A stretch of 64,000 nucleotides of DNA from Candidatus Nitrotoga sp. LAW (GCA_003402315.1 QFXI01000018.1:119015-183014), one strand, 5' to 3'; positions 10,358 to 20,732 are shown, counted from the first letter of the stretch. Notes: generated from the letters alone by a model not told the origin. A program made the numbers and translations.

Positions 10358-12931
10358 ATGCCAGCCCTCTTTGGGAAGTTTGCACATGTGAGCCAGGAAA
10401 TACCCGATCCAACTGATATGCGCGGCCTGACGCATGCCGAAGCACGTCGGCGACTGCAAGCTGAAGGGATGAATGAATTGCCCACAGCCAGAAGCCGCGA
10501 CATCCCGGCGATTGCACTGGAAGTAGTGCGTGAACCAATGTTTTTGCTGTTGTTGGTGGCTGGAATGATTTATCTGCTGTTGGGCGACGTCAGCGATGCG
10601 CTGATGTTGCTGGGCTTTGTGTGCATGGTGATGGGGATCACCATTTATCAGGAACGCAAGACGGAACGGGTGTTGGAGGTATTGCGCGACATCAGCAGCC
10701 CGCGCGCGCTAGTGATGCGTGAAGGTGTCGCGCAACGCATCGCCGGACGTGAAGTGGTGCGTGGCGACATCCTGATTCTGGCCGAAGGTGACCGGGTGCC
10801 GGCGGACGCGGCGCTGATTTCCTGCAGTGATTTTGCGACGGATGAATCAATGCTCACTGGTGAATCAGTGTCGGTACGCAAGATCGGTCAACCTGATGCC
10901 ATCAAGCTGTATCCGCCTGGCGGCGATGATTTGCCGTTTGTGTATTCTGGAACGCTGGTGGTGCAAGGACGCGGCGCCGCGCGCGTGCTGGCGACCGGAC
11001 CACATACCGAACTCGGTAAGGTCGGCAAGGCATTGCAAGTATTGGATAACGAGTCCACGCCATTACAAAAAGAAATCAACAGGCTGGTGCGCAACCTCGC
11101 CATTGTTGGCGTCCTGTTAAGCTTGCTGTTGGTAATGGTCTATGGCCTGAGCCGTGACGATTGGTTGCACGGATTTCTGGCTGGCATCACGCTGGCGATG
11201 TCAATCTTGCCGGAAGAATATCCATTTGTGTTGATCGTGTTCATGGCAATGGGGGCATGGCGTATTTCGCGCCATCAGGTGCTGACCCGCCGCATGCCCA
11301 CGGTGGAAACACTGGGCTCGGCTACTGTGCTGTGTGTAGACAAGACCGGCACACTCACACTCAATCAAATGACAGTACAGCAATTAATTGCTGGCGATGC
11401 ATCGTTCGTAGTGGCTGCATCGCACGCTCCACTACCCGAGACATTTCATGAGTTGGTCGAATTCAGCATTCTGGCGAGCAAAACCGATCCCTTTGATCCA
11501 ATGGAAAAAGCCATCCACGCACTCGGCGAATATTATCTGACTGACACAGAACATCTGCACCGTGATTGGGCGCTGGCTCATGAATATTCATTGTCGCCGG
11601 AACTGCTCGCGCTCTCACATGTATGGCGGGCAAGCGACAGCAATGAATACGTAGTGGCAACCAAAGGCGCGCCGGAAGCAGTGGCCGATTTGTGCCATCT
11701 GAATGAGCATCAATTATCTTTACTTTCTACTCAGGTCAATATTCTCGCGGCACAAGGCATGCGCGTGTTGGGGGTAGCCAAGGCCAGTTATCGCGGCCGT
11801 GAATGGCCAAGCATTCAACATGACTTCGAATTCGAATTTATCGGCCTGGTCGGATTGGCTGATCCAGTCCGCCCTACCGTTGCAGCGGCGCTCAAGGAAT
11901 GCACTGCGGCAGGCATCCGAGTGGTGATGATTACCGGCGATTATCCTGCTACCGCTGCCGCAATTGCTCAACAGATTTATCTGCCCGGTGGGCATGGCAG
12001 CATCATTACTGGTATGGAACTTAATCAAATGGATGATGCAACATTGCGCGAACGCATCCGCCACAACAATATTTTCGCGCGTATGGTACCGGAGCAAAAA
12101 CTGCGGCTGGTGAACGCGCTCAAGGCAAACGGCGATATAGTGGCGATGACCGGCGACGGGGTAAACGACGCTCCTGCGTTAAAAGCGGCGCACATCGGCA
12201 TCGCCATGGGTGGGCGTGGCACCGATGTGGCACGCGAAGCAGCCGCACTGGTATTGCTGGATGATGATTTTGCCTCAATCGTGCGCGCCGTGCATATCGG
12301 GCGCAGTATTTTCGATAACCTGCGCAAAGCGATGGCTTATATTTTTGCGGTACACATACCCATCGCCGGCTTGTCGCTGATTCCATTGTTACTGGGCTGG
12401 CCAACGGTATTCGTTCCGGTCCATATCGTGTTTATGGAAATGATCATCAACCCGGCCTGCTCCATCGCCTTCGAAGCGGAACCAGCAGAGCGCAATGTCA
12501 TGCGGCGCCCGCCGCGCAGCCCACAAGAGCCGCTGTTTGGAAGACAGGTCATCCTGCTCAGCCTGTTACAGGGTACATTGCTGTTACTAACCACACTCGT
12601 AGTACTGGGCTATGCACTGCACCAGGGCGCAGCGGAAGAGGAGGCCCGTGCACTGACTTTTTCCACGCTGGTCATCGGCAATATTGGACTGATTTTGGTC
12701 AACCGTTCCTGGCAACTTAACATCTTCAGCTCACTCAACAACCGCAATTCTGCACTGTGGTGGGTAGTAGGCGGTGCATTTTCCTTCCTTCTGCTAATCC
12801 TGTATTTACCCTTCTTACGTGAAATATTTCACTTCGCGCCTCTCACTCCCTATCAACTCGCGTTGAGTTTTGCTGCCGGTCTGTGCAGTGTGCTCTGGTT
12901 CGAATTGCTCAAGTTCGTTCGGCGGCACTAA
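10358..12931 (+). CDS. Cation-translocating P-type ATPase of unassigned specificity
   Basis: All P-type catalytic motifs are present: TGES in the actuator domain, DKTGTLT with the phosphorylated Asp, and TGDGVNDAPALK. The overall layout resembles Ca2+/P2-type pumps, with an N-terminal GLTHAEARRRL segment and about ten membrane helices. The ion-site helix M4 has PEEYP instead of PEGLP, and M6 reads NPACS instead of the NxxTD of Ca2+ pumps, so the ion cannot be assigned. The track start at 10313 is TTG. The first ATG is 10358; a GTG at 10388 with GGGAAG upstream is also possible. The next gene, comEC, starts 7 bp after the stop. Confidence 0.85.
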   Translation: MPALFGKFAHVSQEIPDPTDMRGLTHAEARRRLQAEGMNELPTARSRDIPAIALEVVREPMFLLLLVAGMIYLLLGDVSDALMLLGFVCMVMGITIYQERKTERVLEVLRDISSPRALVMREGVAQRIAGREVVRGDILILAEGDRVPADAALISCSDFATDESMLTGESVSVRKIGQPDAIKLYPPGGDDLPFVYSGTLVVQGRGAARVLATGPHTELGKVGKALQVLDNESTPLQKEINRLVRNLAIVGVLLSLLLVMVYGLSRDDWLHGFLAGITLAMSILPEEYPFVLIVFMAMGAWRISRHQVLTRRMPTVETLGSATVLCVDKTGTLTLNQMTVQQLIAGDASFVVAASHAPLPETFHELVEFSILASKTDPFDPMEKAIHALGEYYLTDTEHLHRDWALAHEYSLSPELLALSHVWRASDSNEYVVATKGAPEAVADLCHLNEHQLSLLSTQVNILAAQGMRVLGVAKASYRGREWPSIQHDFEFEFIGLVGLADPVRPTVAAALKECTAAGIRVVMITGDYPATAAAIAQQIYLPGGHGSIITGMELNQMDDATLRERIRHNNIFARMVPEQKLRLVNALKANGDIVAMTGDGVNDAPALKAAHIGIAMGGRGTDVAREAAALVLLDDDFASIVRAVHIGRSIFDNLRKAMAYIFAVHIPIAGLSLIPLLLGWPTVFVPVHIVFMEMIINPACSIAFEAEPAERNVMRRPPRSPQEPLFGRQVILLSLLQGTLLLLTTLVVLGYALHQGAAEEEARALTFSTLVIGNIGLILVNRSWQLNIFSSLNNRNSALWWVVGGAFSFLLLILYLPFLREIFHFAPLTPYQLALSFAAGLCSVLWFELLKFVRRH

Positions 12932-12938
12932 GCAAGCC

Positions 12939-15380
12939 ATGCGCTATGCCGTTTTATTTTTTGCATTGGGCGTATGGCTGTTGCAACAACAGGCCGTGCT
13001 TCCCAACCCCGCTTGGAGTGGGTTGGCATTATTGTTTGCTATTGCTTGGATGCTACCGCGTAACACTCTTGTGCAGCGTAAAGCATCCCCTGTTTTTCTT
13101 GCGGCATTTGCCTGTACCTTTGGTTTTTTCTACGCTGCATTTTTTGCGCAGCAACGTTTGTCCGACGCTCTGCCTGCCGAATGGCAGGGCAAAGATATTC
13201 AAATCATCGGTGTGGTGGGAAAGCTTCCCATACAGCATGAACGCGGACTTCGTTTTGTCTTCGATGTGGAGCAGGTGCTCACCCCCAATGCTATTGTTCC
13301 GCCACACATCCTGCTTGTAAGTTACGATGGTGCGCGGGAAGAACCTCTTGACATCCATGCCGGTGAACGCTGGCGATTCACAGTACGCTTGAAGCAACCG
13401 CACGGCAGCAGTAATCCCCACGATTTTGATTTTGAAGCATGGATGCTGGAAAACAAGCTGCGCGCCAACGGCTATATTCGTCGAGCACAAGATAACTCAC
13501 GACTGGATGCGTTAGTGAAATCACCTGATTACTACATCCAGAGCCTACGCGAAAAAGTACGCGACCACATCCAGAAAACGTTAACCCCCCTTCCCAATCA
13601 GCTTCATCCTTTACAAATTTCACACGCCGCAAGCGGGAAAAAAATTCTCGATAGCGCTGAGATGAGTGTTACCGAAAAAAATGATTATGTCGGCGTGTTA
13701 ACCGCACTTGCCATCGGCGACCAGGCCGGCATCCCAGCGGCGCAGTGGCAGGTTTTTACGCGAACTGGAGTCAATCATTTGATGAGTATTTCAGGCTTGC
13801 ACATCACCCTGCTGTCAGGGCTGGCGTTTGCCGCAAGCTATTGGTTATGGCGGCGCAGTGCGCGCCTCACGCGCACGCTACCGGCACGCAAAGTTGCTGC
13901 GCTCATCGGTTTGCTAGTGGCACTCGGTTATGCGCTACTGGCAGGCTACGGTGTACCGGCGCAACGTACAGTGTATATGCTGGCGACGATCGCTACCGTG
14001 TTGTGGCTCTCACGCACTGTCGCACCGTCGCAAATTCTTGCGGCCGCCTTGCTCGTTGTATTGTTACTCGACCCATGGGCGGTGCTATCACCGGGATTTT
14101 GGCTCTCTTTCGGCGCGGTGGCATTGATTTTTTATGTGACCGCACATCGGTTGCGCCCTCCGCACTGGTTAGTAACGTATGGTCGCGTTCAATGGGCAAT
14201 GAGTATCGGGCTGATCCCTCCGCTGTTGGCAATGTTCCAGCAAGTTTCATTGGTGTCGCCCATCGCTAATGCTTTTGCCATTCCGTTGGTCAGTTTCGTG
14301 GTGGTGCCGCTCACTTTGCTGGGCACTGTACTTCCCTTCGATTGGCCGCTGTGGCTGGCGCATCAGGCCATGGGAGTGTGCGGTAACCTGCTGAAGTGGC
14401 TGAATGACCTGCCAGAGGTGGTATGGACACAGCACGCCCCGCCCACATGGAGCATAGCTATCGGCATGTTTGGTGTGCTATGGATGTTATTGCCGCGCGG
14501 ATTCCCCGCACGCTGGCTGGGACTGATCGCCCTGCTACCGATGTTTCTAGTACTGCCCGCAGTACCACCAGAAGGTTCACTACGCTTGGTAATTTTCGAT
14601 GTCGGGCAAGGCTTGGCGGTCGCCGCGCAGACACACGACCATGCACTGCTCTATGATGCCGGCCCCAATTTTAATAGCGAGGCTAACAGTGGCAACCGCA
14701 TTCTCATCCCGGCGCTGCGGGGCATGGGCATCGCGCGACTCGACGGCCTGATTCTTACCCACGATGACAACGACCACACTGGCGGTGCATTATCTATTTT
14801 GCAAGGCATTCCCGTAGATTGGCTCTCATCCTCGCTGGCAACAAACCATCCCCTGTTGCAACACGCTTCGAACACCCAGCGCTGCATGGATGGGCAAACC
14901 TGGGAATGGGACGGCGTGCACTTTGAAGTGCTACACCCGACAGCGGAAAGTTATGCGGAAGAAAAAATCCGCGACAATAACCGCAGCTGTGTATTGAAAA
15001 TCAGCACGGGCAAAAACAGCGTGTTGCTTGCCGCCGACATTGAAAAAGATTCCGAATGGCGGTTACTGAAACAACATGAGGAAGAGCTCCCCGCCACGAT
15101 TTTAGTGGTGCCACACCACGGCAGCAAGACCTCGTCAGTGAATGCCTTCGTAGCGGCCATACATCCGCGCTATGCTGTATTCACCGTGGGTTACCGCAAT
15201 CGCTTCGGTCATCCGAATAAAGAGGTGGTCGAACGCTATCTTGCAGTAAATAGCGAACCATTACGTTCGGATCGGGACGGCGCCATCATCGTGGAAATGG
15301 ATGTGCAGAATATCAGCGTGGAGCGATATCGCAAAAGCCACGCACGATACTGGCACCAAGACATTGCTGGTGGAACATAA
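12939..15380 (+). CDS. comEC: DNA internalization competence protein ComEC/Rec2
   Basis: ComEC forms the inner-membrane channel for single-stranded DNA during natural transformation. The 813-residue product has an N-terminal hydrophobic region and OB-like DUF4131 domain. The Competence domain carries the HLMSISGLHITLLSG motif (about 285), and the C-terminal metallo-beta-lactamase domain has DVGQGLA, THDDNDHTGG and PHHGSKTS. The start is ATG 12939 (MRYAVLFFALGVW), 7 bp after the ATPase stop. The track's earlier start lies in the ATPase gene. No other competence genes are in the window. Confidence 0.93.
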   Translation: MRYAVLFFALGVWLLQQQAVLPNPAWSGLALLFAIAWMLPRNTLVQRKASPVFLAAFACTFGFFYAAFFAQQRLSDALPAEWQGKDIQIIGVVGKLPIQHERGLRFVFDVEQVLTPNAIVPPHILLVSYDGAREEPLDIHAGERWRFTVRLKQPHGSSNPHDFDFEAWMLENKLRANGYIRRAQDNSRLDALVKSPDYYIQSLREKVRDHIQKTLTPLPNQLHPLQISHAASGKKILDSAEMSVTEKNDYVGVLTALAIGDQAGIPAAQWQVFTRTGVNHLMSISGLHITLLSGLAFAASYWLWRRSARLTRTLPARKVAALIGLLVALGYALLAGYGVPAQRTVYMLATIATVLWLSRTVAPSQILAAALLVVLLLDPWAVLSPGFWLSFGAVALIFYVTAHRLRPPHWLVTYGRVQWAMSIGLIPPLLAMFQQVSLVSPIANAFAIPLVSFVVVPLTLLGTVLPFDWPLWLAHQAMGVCGNLLKWLNDLPEVVWTQHAPPTWSIAIGMFGVLWMLLPRGFPARWLGLIALLPMFLVLPAVPPEGSLRLVIFDVGQGLAVAAQTHDHALLYDAGPNFNSEANSGNRILIPALRGMGIARLDGLILTHDDNDHTGGALSILQGIPVDWLSSSLATNHPLLQHASNTQRCMDGQTWEWDGVHFEVLHPTAESYAEEKIRDNNRSCVLKISTGKNSVLLAADIEKDSEWRLLKQHEEELPATILVVPHHGSKTSSVNAFVAAIHPRYAVFTVGYRNRFGHPNKEVVERYLAVNSEPLRSDRDGAIIVEMDVQNISVERYRKSHARYWHQDIAGGT

Positions 15381-15884
15381 GGGCACCTCTAAAAATCCAA
15401 TTTTGCGAGCAGCCGCTTTGCGGCTTGCCTGCTTACCCCGCTTCGTCACAATACGGCGTTACTCGAAAAAAATTATCGCTTACATATCAATCATATGCCG
15501 CGCTCAAATTTTTTACTCGTTTGCCATAAAATATGGATAACCCACCAAAATACGATAGTTTAATAATTTTCAACCCATATCAGGGCTACCAGTCCAAGAA
15601 AGTAGAGGCATAGCGGGGGTGTTTCAGCGATATCAATCACCCGGCGGAAAATCAACGGGCAGATCCTGATCGACGCAAGTTTGATCGGCGCTCCTGATGT
15701 CCGCAATAGCCGATGAAGTGACGGTTGGCATTCTCGTCATGACGGACAGATCATCGGTCCCTGCTGTCATTTTGGGGCAGAATTTTGAATGATCATTTCT
15801 GGCGACCATTCGACATTTTCCTGCGTGGGCGGTAGCATCGCGCTCCATTTTTTATCAGTTCGATTTCAGACCTCTCTCCTGACC
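15381..15884. other. Intergenic stretch between comEC and the Hsp70-like gene
   Basis: About 500 bp without a convincing gene. It opens with GGGCACCTCTAAAAATCC directly after the comEC stop, a motif resembling two others in the window. A short hairpin (AGCCGC-TTT-GCGGCT) follows about 25 bp later. The ORF at 15633-15848 on the minus strand has no ribosome binding site or recognisable motif and was not accepted. Confidence 0.5.
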
Positions 15885-17150
15885 ATGTCTATTGAAACTC
15901 CCGCCCGCGCCTGCGGCATCGATTTCGGCACATCCAACTCCACCGTAGGCTGGTTGCGTCCTGGCCAGCCTAGCCTGCTGGCACTGGAAAACGGCAAGCC
16001 CATTCTGCCCTCCGTAGTTTTTTTCAATGCCGAAGAAAACACCGTAAGCTTCGGCCAAGCAGGTCTCAAGGAATATCTGGATGGCTACGAAGGCCGCTTG
16101 ATGCGCGCCTTGAAGAGCCTCCTCGGCAGCAGCCTGATGGAAGGCAAAACCGAAATCCAGGGCCGTTCGCTGCCCTACAAGGAATTACTGACCCAATTCA
16201 TCACCGAACTCAAGCACCGCGCCGAAATGGCAGCGGATCGCTCTTTCGACCAAGCCGTGTTTGGTCGGCCGGTGTTTTTTGTGGATGACGATACGGCGGC
16301 CGACGACAAAGCCGAGGTGACGCTGGAAGCCATCGCCCGCACCGCCGGCTTCCGCGAGGTGAACTTTCAGTACGAGCCCATCGCCGCAGCCTATCACTAC
16401 GAACGCCAGATTAACCACGAGGAACTGGTGCTGATCGCTGACATCGGCGGCGGCACCTCCGACTTCTCCCTGATCCGGCTCTCGCCGCAACGCGCACTGG
16501 CAGCCGACAGGCGCGACGACCTGTTGGCCAATAGCGGCGTGCACATCGGCGGCACCAACTTCGACCGACAACTGAGCCTGGGAGGCGTGATGCCCCTGCT
16601 GGGCTATGGCAGCCTGCTCAAGCGCGGCTTGACCATGCCCTCCAGCTACTACATGAATCTTGCCACCTGGCACACTATCAACCAGGTCTATACCAGCCGC
16701 ACCTGGGCCGAATTGCAGGAGCTGTACCTGGACACCCAAGCGCCTGAAGCCATGGACCGCCTGCTCAAGCTGATCCGCGACCGCGCCGGCCATTGGCTGG
16801 CCGTGCAGGTGGAAGAAGCCAAGATCGCCCTGTCCACCGGCAATAGCGCAGCCCTACATCTGGATAGACTCGCACCCGGCATGCGCCACACGCTGACCCG
16901 TATCGAGTTTGAAAAAGCGTCGGCAGAGCTGGTAGAACAGATCGGCAACACTTTGGGCACCTTGCTGGCAAAGGCCGGCGTGCGTAGCGAGGCGGTGGAT
17001 ACGATATTTTTCACCGGCGGTGCCAGCGGCGTGCCCATGCTGCGCGAACGCATTGCCGCAATCTTACCTATGGCCCGGCGCATGGAAGGCGACTTGTGCG
17101 GCAGCGTTGGCGCCGGTCTTGCAGTAGAGGCACAACGGCGCTTTGGCTGA
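15885..17150 (+). CDS. Hsp70-family protein, YegD-like
   Basis: The actin-like ATPase fold is clear: GIDFGTSNSTVGW (phosphate 1), ADIGGGTSDFSLI (phosphate 2) and FFTGGASGVPML (adenosine). The 421-residue length gives a nucleotide-binding domain with only a short extra segment, without the substrate-binding domain of DnaK, as in YegD. The start is ATG 15885 (MSIETPARACG); the track's extra 32 residues lack family similarity. It stands alone, with no DnaJ or GrpE partner. It looks richer in G+C at third positions than its neighbours, which hints at a different history. Clients are unknown. Confidence 0.85.
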   Translation: MSIETPARACGIDFGTSNSTVGWLRPGQPSLLALENGKPILPSVVFFNAEENTVSFGQAGLKEYLDGYEGRLMRALKSLLGSSLMEGKTEIQGRSLPYKELLTQFITELKHRAEMAADRSFDQAVFGRPVFFVDDDTAADDKAEVTLEAIARTAGFREVNFQYEPIAAAYHYERQINHEELVLIADIGGGTSDFSLIRLSPQRALAADRRDDLLANSGVHIGGTNFDRQLSLGGVMPLLGYGSLLKRGLTMPSSYYMNLATWHTINQVYTSRTWAELQELYLDTQAPEAMDRLLKLIRDRAGHWLAVQVEEAKIALSTGNSAALHLDRLAPGMRHTLTRIEFEKASAELVEQIGNTLGTLLAKAGVRSEAVDTIFFTGGASGVPMLRERIAAILPMARRMEGDLCGSVGAGLAVEAQRRFG

Positions 17151-17232
17151 TAACGCGGCAATTCGTAGTCCAACCCACGCATCACTACTCGCGCTTTGAA
17201 AAAGCTGTAAGAAGATCCATCAAAAAAACATT

Positions 17233-18117
17233 TTAAAATCTCTTACCCAACCTCTGTTCAAACAGGGTAACGATGGCAGATGAATCCTCTTCACCCATTC
17301 CCGCCTCAACAAGGGCATTGATATAAGCAGCCGCCATCTTGGTGCCCGGCAATTCAATAGCCAGTTCATCTGCAAATTGCCGCACGATGCACAGGTCTTT
17401 CTGATGCAGCTTGGCTTTGAAACCAGGCGTGAAATTATGCGTAAGCATGCGTTGTCCCTGCACTTCAAGTATTCGGCTGCCTGCAGATCCTCCCAGCAAA
17501 GCTTGCCTTACTTTTGCGGGATCCACACCGGATGTAACAGCCAGCGCAAAGGCTTCAGCAATCGCGGCAAGCGTTTGTGTTATCACAACCTGATTGCACG
17601 CTTTGCTCACTTGCCCAGCACCATGATCGCCGATATGAACAATGTTTTTTCCCATCACTTGCAGTACAACCAATGCTTGCTGGAATATGTCGGCCTTACC
17701 ACCCACCATGATAGAGAGCGTGCCATCGATGGCTCCCTGGCTGCCACCCGAAACCGGTGCATCAAGCATGTTGATTTTTTTCTGCGCTAGTGCTGATGCT
17801 ATTTGACGGGTGACTGAAGGTGAGATGGTGCTCATGTCGATTACCGTGCTGCCGGTTTGTGCGCCGTGAATGATGCCCTGTTTACCGAGGATAACTTCCC
17901 GTACATCTTCGGTATCAGAAACATTGGTAAAAATCAGGTCGCAATGTTTTGCCAGTGCTTGCGGGGTGTTGCATGCCTGCGCACCAGCCTGCACCAGTTG
18001 CTGCATTTGTTCGGGGCGACGCGCATACACCCATAGCGGATAATCCGCTTTGAGCAAGTTATTGGCGCAGGCATGTCCCATCACGCCCAGGCCGATGTAA
18101 CCAATATTGGGTTTCAT
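17233..18117 (-). CDS. NAD(P)-dependent beta-hydroxyacid dehydrogenase (GarR/3-hydroxyisobutyrate type)
   Basis: The Rossmann motif GYIGLGVMGHACANNL begins at residue 5. The family motif DAPVSGGSQGA and the catalytic GAGQVSKACNQV (active lysine) follow, and the C-terminal domain has the F-x-K-D/H-K-D-L pattern. Such enzymes reduce tartronate semialdehyde or oxidise 3-hydroxyisobutyrate; the substrate cannot be told from sequence. Start chosen at ATG 18117 (MKPNIGYIG), giving 294 residues, the normal length. It is a single gene. Confidence 0.88.
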   Translation of the reverse strand: MKPNIGYIGLGVMGHACANNLLKADYPLWVYARRPEQMQQLVQAGAQACNTPQALAKHCDLIFTNVSDTEDVREVILGKQGIIHGAQTGSTVIDMSTISPSVTRQIASALAQKKINMLDAPVSGGSQGAIDGTLSIMVGGKADIFQQALVVLQVMGKNIVHIGDHGAGQVSKACNQVVITQTLAAIAEAFALAVTSGVDPAKVRQALLGGSAGSRILEVQGQRMLTHNFTPGFKAKLHQKDLCIVRQFADELAIELPGTKMAAAYINALVEAGMGEEDSSAIVTLFEQRLGKRF

Positions 18118-18396
18118 AAGGTCTCGCAGTTCAAAAATCAGAAAAAACAGGCTACAGCATTGCAATCATTTTGGCGAGCCATGCTCATGCCTAGTCTCTG
18201 CCCGACGGAGCTTACTTGGTCGCGGGAAGTTGAATGAGGAGATTAAATCGAGTGTGGCCCAATTTACTGTTTAACCTTTTTATTTTTGCCTTGATTTTTA
18301 ATAAAAATAGCATACCTGCCTATTATTCATGAAAGCAATTTCAGTCAAGACGCACGCAGCTCCAACACGTATATTTCCTCTCAAGGAGAAGTAACG

Positions 18397-19263
18397 GTGA
18401 AAACTATGAGAGAACAGATATATGCTGGGAGGTTTTACAGGGTATTCAACTATATCGACAAACATCTTGAAGAAGAACTAAGCGTAGATTTGCTGAGTCA
18501 GTTTGCAAATTTCTCGAAATTTCATTTTCACCGGCAATTCTCCGAATACTGCAGCATCAGCGTCATTAGATATATCCAGTTAATGCGGCTCAAGCGTGCC
18601 TCCTACAGGCTGGCGTTCAACCCTCTTGAACGGATTATCGACATAGCGCTAGATGCTGGATTTGAAAACCCGGAATCGTTTTCACGTGCGTTCAAAAATA
18701 CGATAGGACAAACCCCGTCTGACTTCAGAAAGAAACCGGAATGGGAACCATGGATTGAACGCTATCAATTTCCCAACAAAAAAAGGAATGCAAATATGGA
18801 AGTCAAAATCATCAATTTCGAACACACGAAAGTGGCTGCGCTTGAGCATCGTGGCGACCCAAAGTTAGTCAACAACTCGGTCAAAACATTTATTGAATGG
18901 CGTAAGGAATGTGGCTTGTCACCTATCACTTCAAGCAAAACCATAGGCATCGTCTACGACAACCCTGAAACTACCGCGCCTGATCAATTCCGTTTCGATA
19001 TCTGCGGCTCAGTAACGGAAGTGATTCCGAAAAACCAGCAGGGCATCATCAACAAACAGATACCTGAGGGTCGCTGTGCTGTCGTTTGCCATGTGGGCTC
19101 ATATGACAACATTGGAGAGGCAGCGTATTACTTGTACAGAGATTGGTTACCCGGCAGTGGCGAAGAGTTGCGCGATTTTCCCTTGTTTTTTCACTATCTG
19201 AATCTGGATTCAGATACACCAGAACATGAACTGAGGACAGATGTTTATCTTCCGTTGAAATAA
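18397..19263 (+). CDS. AraC-family regulator with GyrI-like effector domain
   Basis: Residues about 10-110 form a double helix-turn-helix AraC domain (FANFSKFHFHRQF; AGFENPESFSRAFK). After a linker, residues about 130-288 form a GyrI/SOUL-like domain (MEVKIINFEHTKVAALEHRG through FDICGSV), which in relatives binds small drug-like ligands. This N-terminal-HTH order is the Rob/SoxS-GyrI type. The start is GTG at 18397, preceded by AAGGAG with 8 nt spacing. It stands alone; its targets are not evident. Confidence 0.9.
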   Translation: MKTMREQIYAGRFYRVFNYIDKHLEEELSVDLLSQFANFSKFHFHRQFSEYCSISVIRYIQLMRLKRASYRLAFNPLERIIDIALDAGFENPESFSRAFKNTIGQTPSDFRKKPEWEPWIERYQFPNKKRNANMEVKIINFEHTKVAALEHRGDPKLVNNSVKTFIEWRKECGLSPITSSKTIGIVYDNPETTAPDQFRFDICGSVTEVIPKNQQGIINKQIPEGRCAVVCHVGSYDNIGEAAYYLYRDWLPGSGEELRDFPLFFHYLNLDSDTPEHELRTDVYLPLK

Positions 19264-19670
19264 CCAGTTCATTCTATGCAATATGCCTGAACCCATTACT
19301 TATTTATTTTTCTATAAAAAACAGTATTCTGCCGCCTATTTTTTAATATATATTTCAAGATAAAGTATGTAAGAATATTTACTTTTATTGACTCGCCCAT
19401 TAAATGGTTTAAGCAGCATATTTATGTGTGGGTCTTGAAAGTAGTAGCGATACATTCTCTGTTGCTCTCCAGCATCGTCATGTGATCGTTAGCAGCGGGC
19501 ACAACATTTCTTCTTGGTACGCACCTGTACTTTCAATCCTATGCCTGCCTCAGGTCTGAATTTAACCGCTCTTTCGGATTCAATTCAGAACTATCGTTGG
19601 GCAAATAAAAGCATTCCATTTTTCCTTGTTTTTTCCCAATATTTTTGATCATTAGTTCAAGGAATTCAAT
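19264..19670. other. Intergenic stretch between the AraC regulator and alr
   Basis: About 400 bp, AT-rich, lying between the 3' ends of two convergent genes. No ORF with a plausible start, no RNA gene and no clear terminator hairpin was seen. Confidence 0.5.
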
Positions 19671-20732
19671 CTAGACAGTGACGATTGGTACCCGTTCGGT
19701 CAGCGCGCACAGCAGTTCATAACTGATAGTACCTGCCGCATGAGCTACCTGTTCCACTGGCAAACCTTCCCCCCACAACGTCACACGACTACCCACATCA
19801 GCAAGAGGTAACGCACTTAAATCCACACTCAGCATGTCCATAGAGATACGTCCCAAAATGCGCGTACGCTGACCTTCTACCAGCACTGGCGTACCAGTTG
19901 GCGCATGGCGCGGATAGCCGTCGGCATATCCGCAAGCGACCACGCCAACGCGCGTGGGCGCCTCAGTACGGAATAACCCGCCATAGCCAATATTTTCGCC
20001 CGCCCGCAACTCTTGCACCGCAATGATGCGGCTTTGCAGTGTCATCACTGGCTGCAAGCCGAGTTGTTGCGCGCTGACTTCCGCAAACGGCGATGCGCCA
20101 TATAACATGATGCCAGGGCGCACCCAATCGGCATGGGTTGCGGGATAGCGCAACAGGGCGGCGGAATTGGCCAGCGAGCGCGCCATGCGATAGGGCGCGA
20201 GCGTATTGAATACGTCTAGTTGTGCAGCCACACCTGTCGCTTCGTCAGCGTGGGCAAAATGTGTCATTAGCGTAATGTCGCGTACGGCAGGGTGGGCTTT
20301 GAGTTTTTCCAGCGCAGCGGGAACCTTGTTTGGAGCAAATCCCAAGCGGTTCATACCGCTGCCGACCTTGAACCACACCTCCAAGCTGCCACGGCTCGGA
20401 TAGGCCTCCAGCATGTCAATCTGCTGCTGGGTGTGAATGACACAGGCGAGGTCGTACTCAGCCACCAGCGGCAAATCGTCCGGAGTAAAAAAGCCTTCCA
20501 GCAGCAGGATAGTCTGACTGAAGCCCGCATCACGCAGGCATATCGCATCACGGATATCCAACAATGCGAAACCTTCCGCCGCATTCAACGCTTCAGCGGC
20601 ACGCAATAAACCATGGCCATACGCATTGGCCTTGATCACCGCCATGATGCGTGCGCTGCTCGCGCGACGTGCGACTTGCAGGTTCCATTCTAACGCGGAA
20701 AGATCAATGCGGGCTTGGATTGGACGGGGCAT
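19671..20732 (-). CDS. alr: Alanine racemase
   Basis: This PLP enzyme makes D-alanine for peptidoglycan. The PLP lysine lies in VIKANAYGHG near residue 33. The catalytic tyrosine region GYGGLFRTEAP and the C-terminal GRISMDMLSVDLS are present. Length is 353 residues, a standard size. It is monocistronic on the minus strand and divergent from lplT, with under 100 bp between the two starts. Confidence 0.96.
   Translation of the reverse strand: MPRPIQARIDLSALEWNLQVARRASSARIMAVIKANAYGHGLLRAAEALNAAEGFALLDIRDAICLRDAGFSQTILLLEGFFTPDDLPLVAEYDLACVIHTQQQIDMLEAYPSRGSLEVWFKVGSGMNRLGFAPNKVPAALEKLKAHPAVRDITLMTHFAHADEATGVAAQLDVFNTLAPYRMARSLANSAALLRYPATHADWVRPGIMLYGASPFAEVSAQQLGLQPVMTLQSRIIAVQELRAGENIGYGGLFRTEAPTRVGVVACGYADGYPRHAPTGTPVLVEGQRTRILGRISMDMLSVDLSALPLADVGSRVTLWGEGLPVEQVAHAAGTISYELLCALTERVPIVTV

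Noticed and set aside
15633-15848. Minus-strand ORF of 71 aa between comEC and the Hsp70-like gene
   Set aside because: No ribosome binding site, no domain and odd composition; it may be chance.
16185-16793. Long minus-strand ORF (202 aa) opposite the Hsp70-like gene
   Set aside because: It lies entirely within the Hsp70-like coding sequence, has repetitive Gly/Val/Ala composition typical of an antisense shadow, and shows no motif.
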